Source: Bradyrhizobium sp. DOA9 (GTDB lineage Bacteria; Pseudomonadota; Alphaproteobacteria; Rhizobiales; Xanthobacteraceae). Taken from it: 64,000 nt of DNA. The notes under the pieces are model-generated. The model searched no databases, had not been told where the DNA came from, and saw nothing but the letters and a program-made list of their open reading frames with translations. A program made the position numbers and the translations under genes. Position 1 is the first letter of the stretch; each line of letters starts with the position of its first letter. Of this stretch, positions 53,678-63,527 are shown piece by piece. The DNA lies in assembly GCF_000617845.2 (NCBI RefSeq), contig NZ_DF820425.1, positions 69,690 to 133,689 of the forward strand, in the 5' to 3' direction.

Positions 53678-56600
53678 ATGGCGTTGTCGGATATTGCAAC
53701 CGAAGCGGACGAAGCATCCGCCGGCACCACGGCCGAAACGAAGATATTCGCGCATATCAGCGGCCTTCTCGAATTCTACGCCCGCAGGACGCCGGCGGCG
53801 CCTGCACTCCTCGCGCCCGGCCGGCCGGCGCTCAGCTATGGCGCGCTGGCCGAATCGATCCGGCAATCGGTCCGTACCTTGCGTGAGCTCGGCATCGGTC
53901 CCGCAGACCGCATCGCGGTGGCGCTGCCGCGCGGCGCCGATACCGCGCTGGCGCTGATCGCAGTCGCATCGGGCTGCGCCTGCGTCCCCGTCAACCCCGA
54001 TCTGACCGCGGACGAGCTGCAACGCTATTTCGTCGACCTGAAGCTGACGGCGCTCGTGACCCGGGCCGACATGAACTCGGCGAGCCGCGACGTCGCCAGG
54101 GCGCTCGATATCGCATTGATCGATTTCGTGGCAGGGCCCGCCGACGATCTCGGCGGCTGCGCGTTCATCGCTCCGGCGATCGGGCCGGCAAATGCCGGCG
54201 GCGCTTCGCGCGGCGACGACGACGCGTTCATCCTGCTGACGTCAGGTACGGCGGCGCGGCCGAAAATGGTGCCGCTGACCCACCGCAATGTCTGTCTCTC
54301 CGCTTACAATGCCGGCCATGCGCTGTCGCTCACGACGCATGATCGCCTGCTCAACGTCCTGCCGCTGTTTCATGCCCATGGCCTGATCTCCGGCCTGCTC
54401 ACGGCGCTCGCCGCGGGCTCCAGCGTGATCTGCACCGACGGTTTCGACGCATCGTCCTTCTTCGGCTGGATGCGGCAGCTGCAGCCGACCTGGTACACGG
54501 CGGTGCCGACCATTCATCGCGCGTTGCTGACGGCGGCGGAGGCGAACCCCGACCGCGCCCGGCCGTCGTCGCTGCGCGTGATCCGGTCGGCCTCGGCCTC
54601 GCTCGCGCCGGCGATTCTCGCCGGGCTGGAGGCGACGTTCGGCGTTCCCGTGCTCGAGACCTACGGCATGACCGAGGCGGCCTCGCAGATCGCGGCCAAT
54701 CCGTTCGAGCTGCGCAAGGTCGGATCGGTCGGCCGCGCCGCCGGCCCGGAGATCGCGATCATGGACGAGGCGGGCCGCACGCTCGCAAGCGGCGCGCACG
54801 GCGAGATCATGCTGCGCGGCCCGAACATGAGCCGCGGCTATTATAATGACGAGGCGGCGACGCGGGCCGCGTTCCGCAACGGCTGGTTCAGGACCGGCGA
54901 CCTCGGCTATCTCGATGACGACGGCTATCTCTTCATCGTCGGCCGCCTCAAGGACGTCATCAACCGCGGCGGGCAGAAGATCTCGCCGCTGGAGGTGGAA
55001 GACGTCCTGCTCGGCCATCCGGCGGTGCTGGAGGCCGGCGTGTTCGCGGTCCCACACGACAAGCTCGGCGAGAACGTCGCGGCCATCGTGGTGCTGCGGC
55101 CGAATGCCGAGGCGACCTCGGACCAGCTGCGCCAATTCGCACGAAAGCGGCTTGCGGCCTACAAGGTGCCGAGCCTGATCCGCAGCCTGGCAGCGCTGCC
55201 GAAGGGCGCCAGCGGCAAGGTCAAGCGCAATGCCCTCGCCGCGCTGATCGCAACCGTCGACGCAGGTCACGAGACCCGGCTGCCGCGCACTGCGATCGAG
55301 AGCCAGCTCGCCGACATCTGGGCCGGCCTCTTGGAGCTGCCGCAGGTCGGCGCCGACCAGGACGTCTTCGCGCTCGGCGCGGATTCGCTGGCGGTGACAC
55401 AGATGCGCTCGCGCCTGCGCGACCGCTTCAATGTCGACTTCTCGTTCGAGGACATCTTCGACTGCCCGACGGTCGCAATGCTCGCGGCCCGGATCGAGAC
55501 CGCCGCAAGCCGGCGCGAGACGGAGCTGCCGGCCTGGCGCCGCACCGCGGGCACCGACGCACCGCTGTCGTTCCAGCAGCAGCGGATCTACGTGCTCTCG
55601 CGGCTCGACCAGACCCGCTACAATTATAATGTCGTCGAAGTCGCCGTTCTCAACGGCCCCGTCGACGCCGCCGCGCTGTCTGCGGGCCTCGCTGCGATCT
55701 CAGCGCGCCATGAGGCGCTGCGCTCGGTCTTCATCGAGCGCCAGGGCGAGCCGATGCAGCTCGTGCTGCCATCGCCACCGCGGCTGGAGCGCATCAAGCT
55801 CAAGCCGTGCCCTGCGGACAAGCGGCCTGCGGCAATCCGGCGCGAGGCGCTGAGGCTTGCGCAGCATGCGTTCGACCTGGCCCACGAGCCGCCCCTGAAG
55901 GCCACATTGCTGTCGTTCGACCAGAACAGCCATGCGCTTGTGGTCAACGTCCATCACCTCGCCACCGATGGCTGGTCGCAGCGGCTGTTCTGGGAGGAGC
56001 TCGCCGCCCACTATGCCGCGGCACGCAAGAAGCATCCGGCCGCACTGCCGCGGCCCGCCTTGCAATATCGCGACTTCGCGCTCTGGCAGCAACGCTGGGC
56101 GCAGACGCCGGCGGCCAGGGAGCAGCTCGATTATTGGCGGACCCAGCTCGACGGCGTCACCATGCTGCCGCTGCGAACCGATCGGCCGAGGCCCGAGATC
56201 TGGAGCGGGCACGGCGCGCGTCACTACCTCGAATTCTCGAAATCCCTGTCGGCCGAGCTGCGCACGCTGAGCCAGAACCAGGGCGTCACGTCATTCATGA
56301 CGCTGCTCGCCGCCTTCCAATGCCTGTTGTTCCGCCACACCTCGCATGAGGACGTCGCCACGGGATCGCTGATCGCCAACCGCAACCAGATCGAGAGCGA
56401 ACGCCTGATCGGGCTGTTCGCCAACACCCTGGTCCTGCGCAACGATTTCAGCGGCGATCCGAGCTTTGGCGAGATGTTGCGGCGGGTGCGGCAGGTCACG
56501 CTGGACGCCTACCGCAACCAGGACCTTCCGATCGAGGAGGTGTTGCGCGCATTGCAGGTCGCACGCCGCAGCGACGGCAATCCGCTGTTCCGGATCATGT

Positions 56601-59600
56601 TCATCCTCCAGAACGCCTCGATCGAGGCGGCGCGTTTTCCCGGCCTGTCGACGCGGCGGCTGGAAGTCGATCCCGGGGTGGCGCGGTTCGACATCACGCT
56701 CGAACTGGTCGAGGCCGACGGCCGCTTCACCGGCTTCTTCGAATACGCCACCGATCTGTTCGAGGCCGCGACGATCGAAGCCATGGCCGCCCAGTTCAAG
56801 ACGCTGCTCAAGGCCGTCATCGCCAATCCGGAGCAGCGCATCTCGCGCCTGCCGCTCCTGACCGAGGCCGAACGCCGGCAATTGCTGGCGAAGGGCCGGG
56901 GCGTGCCGGCCGATTTCACCAAACGCGGCAACTTCAGCGAACGCTTCGAGCGTCAGGCGAGGAAGACGCCGAACGCCGTCGCGATCTCGGACGGTCGCAC
57001 GTTCCTGACCTATCGCGAGCTGGCGCACCGCAGCCGGGCAGCCGCGCGCTGGCTGGCCCGCGAAGGCGTCGGCGCCGAGAGCGTGGTTGCCCTGCTGGCA
57101 GAGCGCCGGTCCGACCTGCTCGCCGCGATGATCGCGGCACAGCGCGTCGGGGCCGCGTTCGTCAATCTCGATCCCGACCAGCCGACGGCACGGCTCTCGA
57201 CCATCCTCGGATCGAGCTGTGCCCGCATGCTGCTGACCGGGCGGGCTCAGTCTGGCATGGTCGAGGCGCTGCTCGAACCGCTGGTCGAGCGCATCCAGGT
57301 GGCCGAGCTCGACGACGCGGTCGCGCCAAGGATGGACAAGCCGGCCCGCGCCGCACGGCGCGCCGCCTCGAGCCTCGCTTATCTCGTCTATACGTCCGGC
57401 TCCTCGGGCGCACCGAAGGGCGTCATGATCGAGCAGCGCGGCCTGTCGAACCATCTGGCCTCCCTCATCTCCGAGCTCGGCCTCTCCGCGAGGGACGTGA
57501 TCGCGCAGACCGCGCCGCAGAGCTTCGTCATCTCGGTCTGGCAATTCCTCGCCGGTCCCATGGTCGGCGCGCGCGTCCATGTCTGCGGCAACGCAATCGT
57601 GCAGGATCCGATGCTGCTGGCGCGCGAGATCGCGCGCGAGGGCATCACGGTGCTCGAGATCGTGCCCTCGCTGCTGCGCGTCATCCTCGATCGCATGGAT
57701 GAGGCGCCGATGCGGCGCGCCTTCTCCAGATTGCGGCTGCTGATCTCGACCGGCGAGCCGTTGCCCGTCGAGCTCTGCCGCGCCTGGTTTGCCTGCTGCC
57801 CGAGAGTGCCGCTGATCAATGCCTATGGCGCGTCGGAATGCTCCGACGACGCCTCCCTGCACCGCCTGACCAGGGCGCCGGCGATCGCGACGGGCAACGT
57901 CCCGGTCGGCGCGCCGCTGCCGAACACCCAGCTCTACGTGCTCGACGCGCACCTGCAGCCGCAGCCGGTCGGCGTGACCGGCGAGCTCTGCATCGGCGGC
58001 GCAGGAGTGGGCCGCGGCTACGTCAACGATCCCGCGCAGAGCCGGCAACGCTTTCTGCCGGATCCGTTCGTGCGCCAGGCCGGCAGCCGGCTCTACCGGA
58101 CCGGCGATCTGGCCCGGCGCCGCGCCGACGGGACGATCGAATGCCTCGGCCGGGCCGACCATCAGGTCAAGGTCCGCGGCTACCGCATCGAGCTCAAGGA
58201 GATCGAGAACGCGCTGGCCGAGCATCCAGGCGTGCGCGCCGCCATCGTCGAGCCGCGCTGCGAGGCGAGCGGCGACATCAGGCTGATCGCCCATGTCGTC
58301 GCCAAGCCCGGCAGCCGCAGCAGCGCCAGCGAGCTGCGCGATTTCCTGAAGAGCCGCCTGCCCGGCCACGCCATCCCCTCCGCCTTCCTGTTCCTGGATC
58401 AGATGCCGCTCAACGCCCATGGCAAGATCGACCGCTCCGCACTGCTGGCGCCCGTCCCGCCGGAAACGTCCGGCCCGGATGCGGTCGTCCCGGCGCGGCG
58501 CTTCACCGAAAAGGTGCTCTCCGACATCTGGATCGACCTGCTGAAGGCCGAGAGCATTGGTGTCACCGACAATTTCTTCGACCTTGGCGGCCATTCGCTG
58601 CTGGCCGGCCAGGTGATGGCGCGGATCGCGCGGGCGCTCGGCGTGTCGCTGCCGATCAAGACCATCTTCGAGGCGCCGACGATCGAGGGATTGGCGCGGC
58701 GGGTCGACCAGGCCGTGGCCACGAAGCCGCGCAAGCCTGCCGCAAGCCTGCCACGATCGGCTGCAGGCGGGCCGCCGACGCCATCAATCGGGCAGGAGCA
58801 GATGCTGCAGATCGAGCGGAATCTGTCGGGGCTGCCGCAGTTCAACCTACCCTTCGCCTTCCGTCTGCAGGGCCCGCTCGATTCGGCCGCCCTGGCAAAG
58901 GCGATCGACGACGTCGTGCGCCGGCACGAATCGCTGCGCACCGCGTTCGCCTGGAGCGGCGATGCGCCCGTAAGCCGCATCGCCGCGCCGCGCGCGCTTC
59001 TCGGGATCATGACGGTCGAGACCATCGGCGACGGTCATCCCCACAACAACAAGCGACGCAAGGCGCTCGAGCTCAGGAAGATCGATCTCCTGATCCAGCG
59101 AGAGACCTATACACCGATCGACATTACGCGCGCGCCGCTGTTGCGCGCCAAGCTGTTGCGGCTCCACGACGACGATCACGTGCTGCTGCTGACGCTGCAT
59201 CACGCCGTCGTCGACGGCTGGTCGATCGGCGTGCTGTTCGAGGAATTGTCGAGTCGCTATGCGGCGCTGGCCGGATATCCGTCCACGCCATTACCGAAGC
59301 CGCCACCGGCCTTTTCGGATGTCGCACGCTGGCAGCGCTGGTGGTGCGGCACCGACGCGGCACGCCGCCAGGCCGCCGACTGGACCGAGAATTTGCGCGG
59401 AGCGGGCCCCCTCTTCGACGGCGAAGCGCGCCCGGGCGCCTCCACCGGACATCATCCGGTCAGCCTCGACCACGAGTTGATCATCCGCCTGACGGCGTTC
59501 GCCGGCCGGCACAATTGCACGCTGTTCATGTGCCTGCTCGCCGGCTTGAAGGCCATGCTGCTGGCGAGGGCGGGCCGCACCGACATCGCGGTCGCGACTG

Positions 59601-60121
59601 CCATGGCCAATCGTGCCCAGCCGGACACCGACCGGATCATCGGCCCGTTCGAGAACACGGTGATCGTTCGCACCACGATCGCGCCGGATCTGTCGTTCGC
59701 GCAGGCCCTGATGCGGGTGCGCCAGAGCGTGCTCGAGGCGCATGCGCGGCAGGAGCTGCCGTTCAACGTCCTGGCCGATCGACTGGAGCAGGAGGGGATC
59801 GATCCGGCCTCGCTGCTCCAGGTCTATTTCACGCTGCAGAATCCGCTGCGCCAGCCGCTCGATCTCCCGGATCTCGCGACCGAATCGATCGGCAACGTCG
59901 CGCGCGAAGGCCAGCCGGTGCTGCCGATCGACCAGACCTGGCTGTCGCTGATGCTCAAGGAGCGCCCGACCGGCATCACGGGATCATGCAATTACAAGCG
60001 CGATTTGCTCGAGGACCGCGTGGTCGGCGAATGGATGGAGGATTTCGTCGCGCTGCTGAGGGCGGCGATCGCCCAGCCCAGCACGCCGCTCGGCCGGTTG
60101 CTCGCCCGCAGGGCGGCCTGA
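53678..60121 (+). CDS. Nonribosomal peptide synthetase: acyl ligase-PCP-C-A-PCP-C
   Basis: A 2147-residue assembly-line enzyme. Residues about 20-510: an acyl/aryl-AMP ligase (LLTSGTAARPKMVPLTH). About 530-605: carrier with LGADSL. About 625-1050: condensation domain with HHLATDGWS. About 1090-1580: adenylation domain with YTSGSSGAPKGVMI and NAYGASECSDD. About 1605-1680: carrier with DLGGHSLL. About 1700-2130: a second condensation domain with LHHAVVDGWS. There is no thioesterase or reductase. The start is ATG 53678 with AAAGGGA just ahead. The final condensation domain probably releases the chain onto a free amine. Confidence 0.9.
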   Translation: MALSDIATEADEASAGTTAETKIFAHISGLLEFYARRTPAAPALLAPGRPALSYGALAESIRQSVRTLRELGIGPADRIAVALPRGADTALALIAVASGCACVPVNPDLTADELQRYFVDLKLTALVTRADMNSASRDVARALDIALIDFVAGPADDLGGCAFIAPAIGPANAGGASRGDDDAFILLTSGTAARPKMVPLTHRNVCLSAYNAGHALSLTTHDRLLNVLPLFHAHGLISGLLTALAAGSSVICTDGFDASSFFGWMRQLQPTWYTAVPTIHRALLTAAEANPDRARPSSLRVIRSASASLAPAILAGLEATFGVPVLETYGMTEAASQIAANPFELRKVGSVGRAAGPEIAIMDEAGRTLASGAHGEIMLRGPNMSRGYYNDEAATRAAFRNGWFRTGDLGYLDDDGYLFIVGRLKDVINRGGQKISPLEVEDVLLGHPAVLEAGVFAVPHDKLGENVAAIVVLRPNAEATSDQLRQFARKRLAAYKVPSLIRSLAALPKGASGKVKRNALAALIATVDAGHETRLPRTAIESQLADIWAGLLELPQVGADQDVFALGADSLAVTQMRSRLRDRFNVDFSFEDIFDCPTVAMLAARIETAASRRETELPAWRRTAGTDAPLSFQQQRIYVLSRLDQTRYNYNVVEVAVLNGPVDAAALSAGLAAISARHEALRSVFIERQGEPMQLVLPSPPRLERIKLKPCPADKRPAAIRREALRLAQHAFDLAHEPPLKATLLSFDQNSHALVVNVHHLATDGWSQRLFWEELAAHYAAARKKHPAALPRPALQYRDFALWQQRWAQTPAAREQLDYWRTQLDGVTMLPLRTDRPRPEIWSGHGARHYLEFSKSLSAELRTLSQNQGVTSFMTLLAAFQCLLFRHTSHEDVATGSLIANRNQIESERLIGLFANTLVLRNDFSGDPSFGEMLRRVRQVTLDAYRNQDLPIEEVLRALQVARRSDGNPLFRIMFILQNASIEAARFPGLSTRRLEVDPGVARFDITLELVEADGRFTGFFEYATDLFEAATIEAMAAQFKTLLKAVIANPEQRISRLPLLTEAERRQLLAKGRGVPADFTKRGNFSERFERQARKTPNAVAISDGRTFLTYRELAHRSRAAARWLAREGVGAESVVALLAERRSDLLAAMIAAQRVGAAFVNLDPDQPTARLSTILGSSCARMLLTGRAQSGMVEALLEPLVERIQVAELDDAVAPRMDKPARAARRAASSLAYLVYTSGSSGAPKGVMIEQRGLSNHLASLISELGLSARDVIAQTAPQSFVISVWQFLAGPMVGARVHVCGNAIVQDPMLLAREIAREGITVLEIVPSLLRVILDRMDEAPMRRAFSRLRLLISTGEPLPVELCRAWFACCPRVPLINAYGASECSDDASLHRLTRAPAIATGNVPVGAPLPNTQLYVLDAHLQPQPVGVTGELCIGGAGVGRGYVNDPAQSRQRFLPDPFVRQAGSRLYRTGDLARRRADGTIECLGRADHQVKVRGYRIELKEIENALAEHPGVRAAIVEPRCEASGDIRLIAHVVAKPGSRSSASELRDFLKSRLPGHAIPSAFLFLDQMPLNAHGKIDRSALLAPVPPETSGPDAVVPARRFTEKVLSDIWIDLLKAESIGVTDNFFDLGGHSLLAGQVMARIARALGVSLPIKTIFEAPTIEGLARRVDQAVATKPRKPAASLPRSAAGGPPTPSIGQEQMLQIERNLSGLPQFNLPFAFRLQGPLDSAALAKAIDDVVRRHESLRTAFAWSGDAPVSRIAAPRALLGIMTVETIGDGHPHNNKRRKALELRKIDLLIQRETYTPIDITRAPLLRAKLLRLHDDDHVLLLTLHHAVVDGWSIGVLFEELSSRYAALAGYPSTPLPKPPPAFSDVARWQRWWCGTDAARRQAADWTENLRGAGPLFDGEARPGASTGHHPVSLDHELIIRLTAFAGRHNCTLFMCLLAGLKAMLLARAGRTDIAVATAMANRAQPDTDRIIGPFENTVIVRTTIAPDLSFAQALMRVRQSVLEAHARQELPFNVLADRLEQEGIDPASLLQVYFTLQNPLRQPLDLPDLATESIGNVAREGQPVLPIDQTWLSLMLKERPTGITGSCNYKRDLLEDRVVGEWMEDFVALLRAAIAQPSTPLGRLLARRAA

Positions 60122-60263
60122 CGGTGCGACAGCGCGCAAGGAAAACGGGTTCACGCGCCAAAGCTGTGAATGAGCAAGTTGCAGCTTGATTATTTGGCGT
60201 CGTCGCGCAAGATTATTCCCGCGTTTCGATTTGGGATGATCATTTTTCACCCGGGGAAGTGTT

Positions 60264-60434
60264 ATGGGTTTCATCAAATTTACCAAGGGCACCTCGTTGA
60301 GCGCCAAGGACCGCAAGGCCCTGCAGAAACTGCTGACCGCAGAGAAGAAGAAGCTCCAGTCCGCGCTGAAGGACGTCGACGCCAGCCTTTCGATGCTGGG
60401 TGGGGCGAAGAAGGCCAAGAAGAAAAAGAAGTAA
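60264..60434 (+). CDS. Lys-rich small protein between NRPS and PPTase
   Basis: A 56-residue protein beginning MGFIKFTKGTSLSAKDRKAL, helical and very basic, with a C-terminal run of lysines (AKKAKKKKK). GGGGAAG lies six bases upstream of ATG 60264, and a terminator follows the stop directly. It is too short for routine gene calls. It may bind nucleic acid. Any link with the NRPS rests on position only. Confidence 0.6.
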   Translation: MGFIKFTKGTSLSAKDRKALQKLLTAEKKKLQSALKDVDASLSMLGGAKKAKKKKK

Positions 60435-60464
60435 GATTCGCCGGCCGGGACGCCGGACGAATCT
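60434..60464 (+). terminator. Terminator after the Lys-rich small gene
   Basis: AGATTCGCCGGC and GCCGGACGAATCT form a 12-bp stem with one bulged base and a 6-base loop, beginning at the last base of the stop codon. A short T run occurs about 10 bases further on. Confidence 0.55.
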
Positions 60465-60681
60465 CCGGGCTTCAGTTTTCGAGCTTCAGTTTCGGAATCG
60501 GCTGCTCGTCTGTCGAGCTTGGGGGCTCGCACAAGCTTGCGCCTGTAAACCGGCCTGCAAATCGACAAGAATTCGCCCGGGTGGACCGCTAGGTACGGTC
60601 CTCTCGGCTGATTCTTGCTCAGTTGTTTTTTCCGTCGGGACCGGGGGATTTGGCCCCGCCCGGCGCCATGGGCCCCAATTG

Positions 60682-61413
60682 ATGGCAGACGACAGAATCG
60701 AACTCTTTGTCGGACTGATCGAGACCATTGACGTGCCGGGCGCGGTCGATGCGTGCCGACGCCTGCTCTCGGTCGACGAGCGGGCCCGGGCCGATCGCTT
60801 CGTGTTCGAGCGGCATCGGCGACAGTACATCTTCGCGCATGCCATGTTGCGCCTGGCGCTGTCGCAAGTCGCCTCCAACGTGGCGCCGACCGACTGGTCG
60901 TTCGGCGCGGGCCGCTACGGCCGGCCGTTCGTCGCAGCACCGGCCACCTCGCGCGCGCTGCATTTCAGCCTGTCGCATGCCGACGGCTGCGTCGCCTGCG
61001 TGGTGTCGCGGCATGAGGCCGTCGGGGTCGACGTCGAAACCGTGTCGCGGCGCGTCGCGCCGCTGTCCACCGCGCTTCGCTTCTTTGCGCCGGAGGAGGT
61101 CGAAACCTTGCGCGGGCTGCCGGAGCCCGCCGCGATCGAGCGCTTCTTCGACTATTGGACGCTCAAGGAGGCCTATCTGAAGGCCAGGGGCTTTGGGCTC
61201 AACCTGCCGCTCGACGCCTTCGCCATGCAGGTGTCACGCGGGGCGATCGAGATCAGCTTCAAGCCCGACATCGTCGACGATCCGGACGCCTGGCGCTTCT
61301 CGCTGTGCTCGCCATCGCCCGCGCACCGCCTCGCAATCGCGGACGGCTCCCGTGCGGACGGCGGCCTTCCCATCAGCCGCCATGCCTGGCCGCTCCGCGA
61401 AGCGGCCGAGTGA
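60682..61413 (+). CDS. 4'-phosphopantetheinyl transferase, Sfp family
   Basis: A 243-residue enzyme that activates carrier domains with phosphopantetheine from CoA. ATG 60682 (MADDRIELFVGL) is chosen; the longer frame crosses a terminator. FSLSHADGCVACVVSRH, AVGVDVETVSR and FDYWTLKEAYLKARGFGL are the Sfp motifs holding the Mg-binding Asp and Glu. It lies 560 bp downstream of the NRPS and is the obvious partner that charges its two carrier domains. Confidence 0.92.
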   Translation: MADDRIELFVGLIETIDVPGAVDACRRLLSVDERARADRFVFERHRRQYIFAHAMLRLALSQVASNVAPTDWSFGAGRYGRPFVAAPATSRALHFSLSHADGCVACVVSRHEAVGVDVETVSRRVAPLSTALRFFAPEEVETLRGLPEPAAIERFFDYWTLKEAYLKARGFGLNLPLDAFAMQVSRGAIEISFKPDIVDDPDAWRFSLCSPSPAHRLAIADGSRADGGLPISRHAWPLREAAE

Positions 61414-61434
61414 GGCGGGGCAGGAAGGGCGATC

Positions 61435-62460
61435 TCAGCGCGCGTCTTCGAACCCCGCCAGCACAGAGGTGAGGTTGGCACCGAGGATGTCCGAGAGATA
61501 ACCGCCTTCCTGCACGAGCACGGTCGGCAGGCCCAGCTTCGCGATGGCCTGGCCGATGCGGCGGAAGCCGGGTGTGGTGACGGCCAATCCCTTCAGCGGA
61601 TCGTGCTCGGAAGCATCGAGGCCGAGTGCGACGACGAGGGCGCCGGGGGCAAAGGATTCGATCGCCTTGCGCGCGATGTCCAGCGCCTGGAGATAGCCGT
61701 CATCGCTGGTGCCGATGGGAAGCGGAATGTTGAGATTGGTGCCGAGGCCCGGACCTTCGCCGCGCTCATGCGCATAGCCCCATACGTAGGGATAATACGC
61801 GACGGGGTCGGCATGGATCGAGATCGTGTAGACATCGGGCCGGGCATAAAAGATGCCTTGGGTGCCGTTGCCGTGATGGACATCGACGTCGAGGATCACG
61901 ACGCGCTCGTGCTTCTGCCGCAGATGCGCCGCCGCGATCGCGCTGTTGTTGAGGAAGCAGAAGCCGCCGGCCATGTCGCGATAGGCGTGATGGCCGGGCG
62001 GACGGCAGAGCGCATAGACCGCATCCTCGCCATCCATCACCATCTGCGCGGCCGTGACCGCAACGTCGGTGGCGGCGCAGGCCGCGGCCCACGTGCCCGG
62101 GCCGATCGGCGCTGCGGTGTCGGCGGTGTGCCAGCCGAGCCTGCCGACGATGTGAGACGGATAAGTCGCGGCGTGGCGCACGGGATGGATATTGCCGATC
62201 ATCTCCGGGCCGGAATCGCCGAGCGCCGTCCAGGCGTCCCAGGCTTCGCTCAGGAACGACAGATATTCGGGACTGTGAACGCGTGCGCGCGGCCCCTGCC
62301 CGAATGTTGTGGGCTCGACCAGTTGATGCCTACCGTCCCTCAATCCCCTGAGCAGGCGGTCGGCGCGCTCCGGCTGCTCGGTGGTGCGCTTGACCACACC
62401 GCGCACCAGGAAGAATTGCGGATCGTGGCTGCGGTGCAGTTCGGTATGGACGGCTTTCAC
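61435..62460 (-). CDS. aphA: Acetylpolyamine amidohydrolase / histone deacetylase family
   Basis: A 341-residue zinc deacetylase, equal in length to Mycoplana AphA. CRPPGHHAYRDMAGGFCFLN carries the catalytic His pair. VVILDVDVHHGNGTQGIF holds zinc ligands, and VVALGLDASEHDPLKGL supplies the later Asp. It removes acetyl groups from acetylated polyamines or related amides. It converges on the PPTase gene with 21 bp between them. Its location beside a synthetase lacking a thioesterase is notable. Confidence 0.88.
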   Translation of the reverse strand: MKAVHTELHRSHDPQFFLVRGVVKRTTEQPERADRLLRGLRDGRHQLVEPTTFGQGPRARVHSPEYLSFLSEAWDAWTALGDSGPEMIGNIHPVRHAATYPSHIVGRLGWHTADTAAPIGPGTWAAACAATDVAVTAAQMVMDGEDAVYALCRPPGHHAYRDMAGGFCFLNNSAIAAAHLRQKHERVVILDVDVHHGNGTQGIFYARPDVYTISIHADPVAYYPYVWGYAHERGEGPGLGTNLNIPLPIGTSDDGYLQALDIARKAIESFAPGALVVALGLDASEHDPLKGLAVTTPGFRRIGQAIAKLGLPTVLVQEGGYLSDILGANLTSVLAGFEDAR

Positions 62461-62588
62461 TCAAACACTCCGTGGTCGCTCTGGACGATGCCACAGATGT
62501 CTTGATCCCCGCGGCGGCCAGATGCAAGCAAGAAGAATGCCGCCCATCGTCGCGCTGCCCTGCGCGATAAGCAGAGCGCTTGCGAAGC

Positions 62589-63527
62589 TCAGCACCGGCC
62601 GCGCTGCAGACAATGCTCGCGGCCCGGCTGGTCGGTTCGGAAGGACTCGATGAAGCCGCCCTGGCGCTGGGTGACGAAGACGGTCTTGCCGTCGCTGCCG
62701 CCGAAGGCAAGGTTGGTCGGCTCCTTGGCCTTCAGCGGGATCTCGCGCTCGACCGCGCCGGTCGGCTTCATCAGCGCGATCGTGCCTTTGAGAATGCGCG
62801 CGACGTAGAGGCGGCCGGCGACGTCGGTGCGCAGGCCGTCAATGGTGTCGGGCTGAAACGCCTTGACCAGCTTAGGCGCGGTGAGCTCGTTGCCGCTGAT
62901 CGCATAGGACCAGATCTGGCCGTTGCTGGATTCGCCGACATAGAGCGTCTTGCCGTCAGGGCTGAGGTCGATACCGTTCGTCGTGCCCATCGCGCGCGGC
63001 GCCGACATCACCTGCCCCTGCATCTTGCCGTCCGCTCCCCTGACGATGCGCCAGATGTGGCCTTCGCGCCCCTTCCAGTTCGGATCGCTCGCATAGATAG
63101 TCCCGTCGCGCGCGATGGTGATGTCGTTGGGCTGGTTCATCTCGTCGGAGTGAAACCACACCGCGGGCTCGGTCGCGCCCTTCGGGATCGCGAAGATGTT
63201 GTGCTTCTTGTAGTCGGCGATGAACATGGTGCCGCTGCGATCGAAACGGATCGCGTTGCCGACGCTGCCGTCGGGGAGCGTCGTGAACAGCTCGGAGGCG
63301 GCGCCACCGGCGGGCAATTTGCCGATGGTGCCGGGCTTGCCGAGATTGACGACGAACAGATTGCCGTCGAGATCGGCGGCAGGTCCCTCGATGCCGAAGG
63401 TATACTCGCTGGCGGGCGTCACCTGTGCGCTTTCGAACAGTCTCGTTTCGGCAGCGGCCGGCAGCGTCGCGGCGAGCAGGAGGCTACTGCACAGGCACCA
63501 GAAATTCCTGCCGGATGTAATAGCCAT
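62589..63527 (-). CDS. Secreted SMP-30/gluconolactonase-like beta-propeller protein
   Basis: A 312-residue exported protein. ATG 63527 begins a signal peptide (MAITSGRNFWCLCSSLLLAA then TLPAAAE); ATG 63548 is a longer alternative. The mature part is a six-bladed propeller: FGIEGPAADLDGNLFVVNLG, NAIRFDRSGTMFIADYKKHN, QPNDITIARDGTIYASDPN, NGIDLSPDGKTLYVGES. The conserved Glu, Asn and Asp metal ligands of SMP-30 are present. It overlaps the preceding cytochrome gene by 44 bp, so the two are likely coupled. Confidence 0.85.
   Translation of the reverse strand: MAITSGRNFWCLCSSLLLAATLPAAAETRLFESAQVTPASEYTFGIEGPAADLDGNLFVVNLGKPGTIGKLPAGGAASELFTTLPDGSVGNAIRFDRSGTMFIADYKKHNIFAIPKGATEPAVWFHSDEMNQPNDITIARDGTIYASDPNWKGREGHIWRIVRGADGKMQGQVMSAPRAMGTTNGIDLSPDGKTLYVGESSNGQIWSYAISGNELTAPKLVKAFQPDTIDGLRTDVAGRLYVARILKGTIALMKPTGAVEREIPLKAKEPTNLAFGGSDGKTVFVTQRQGGFIESFRTDQPGREHCLQRGRC

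Noticed and set aside
56291..58594. 767-residue reverse open frame
   Set aside because: It is opposite the NRPS and contains no domain motif.
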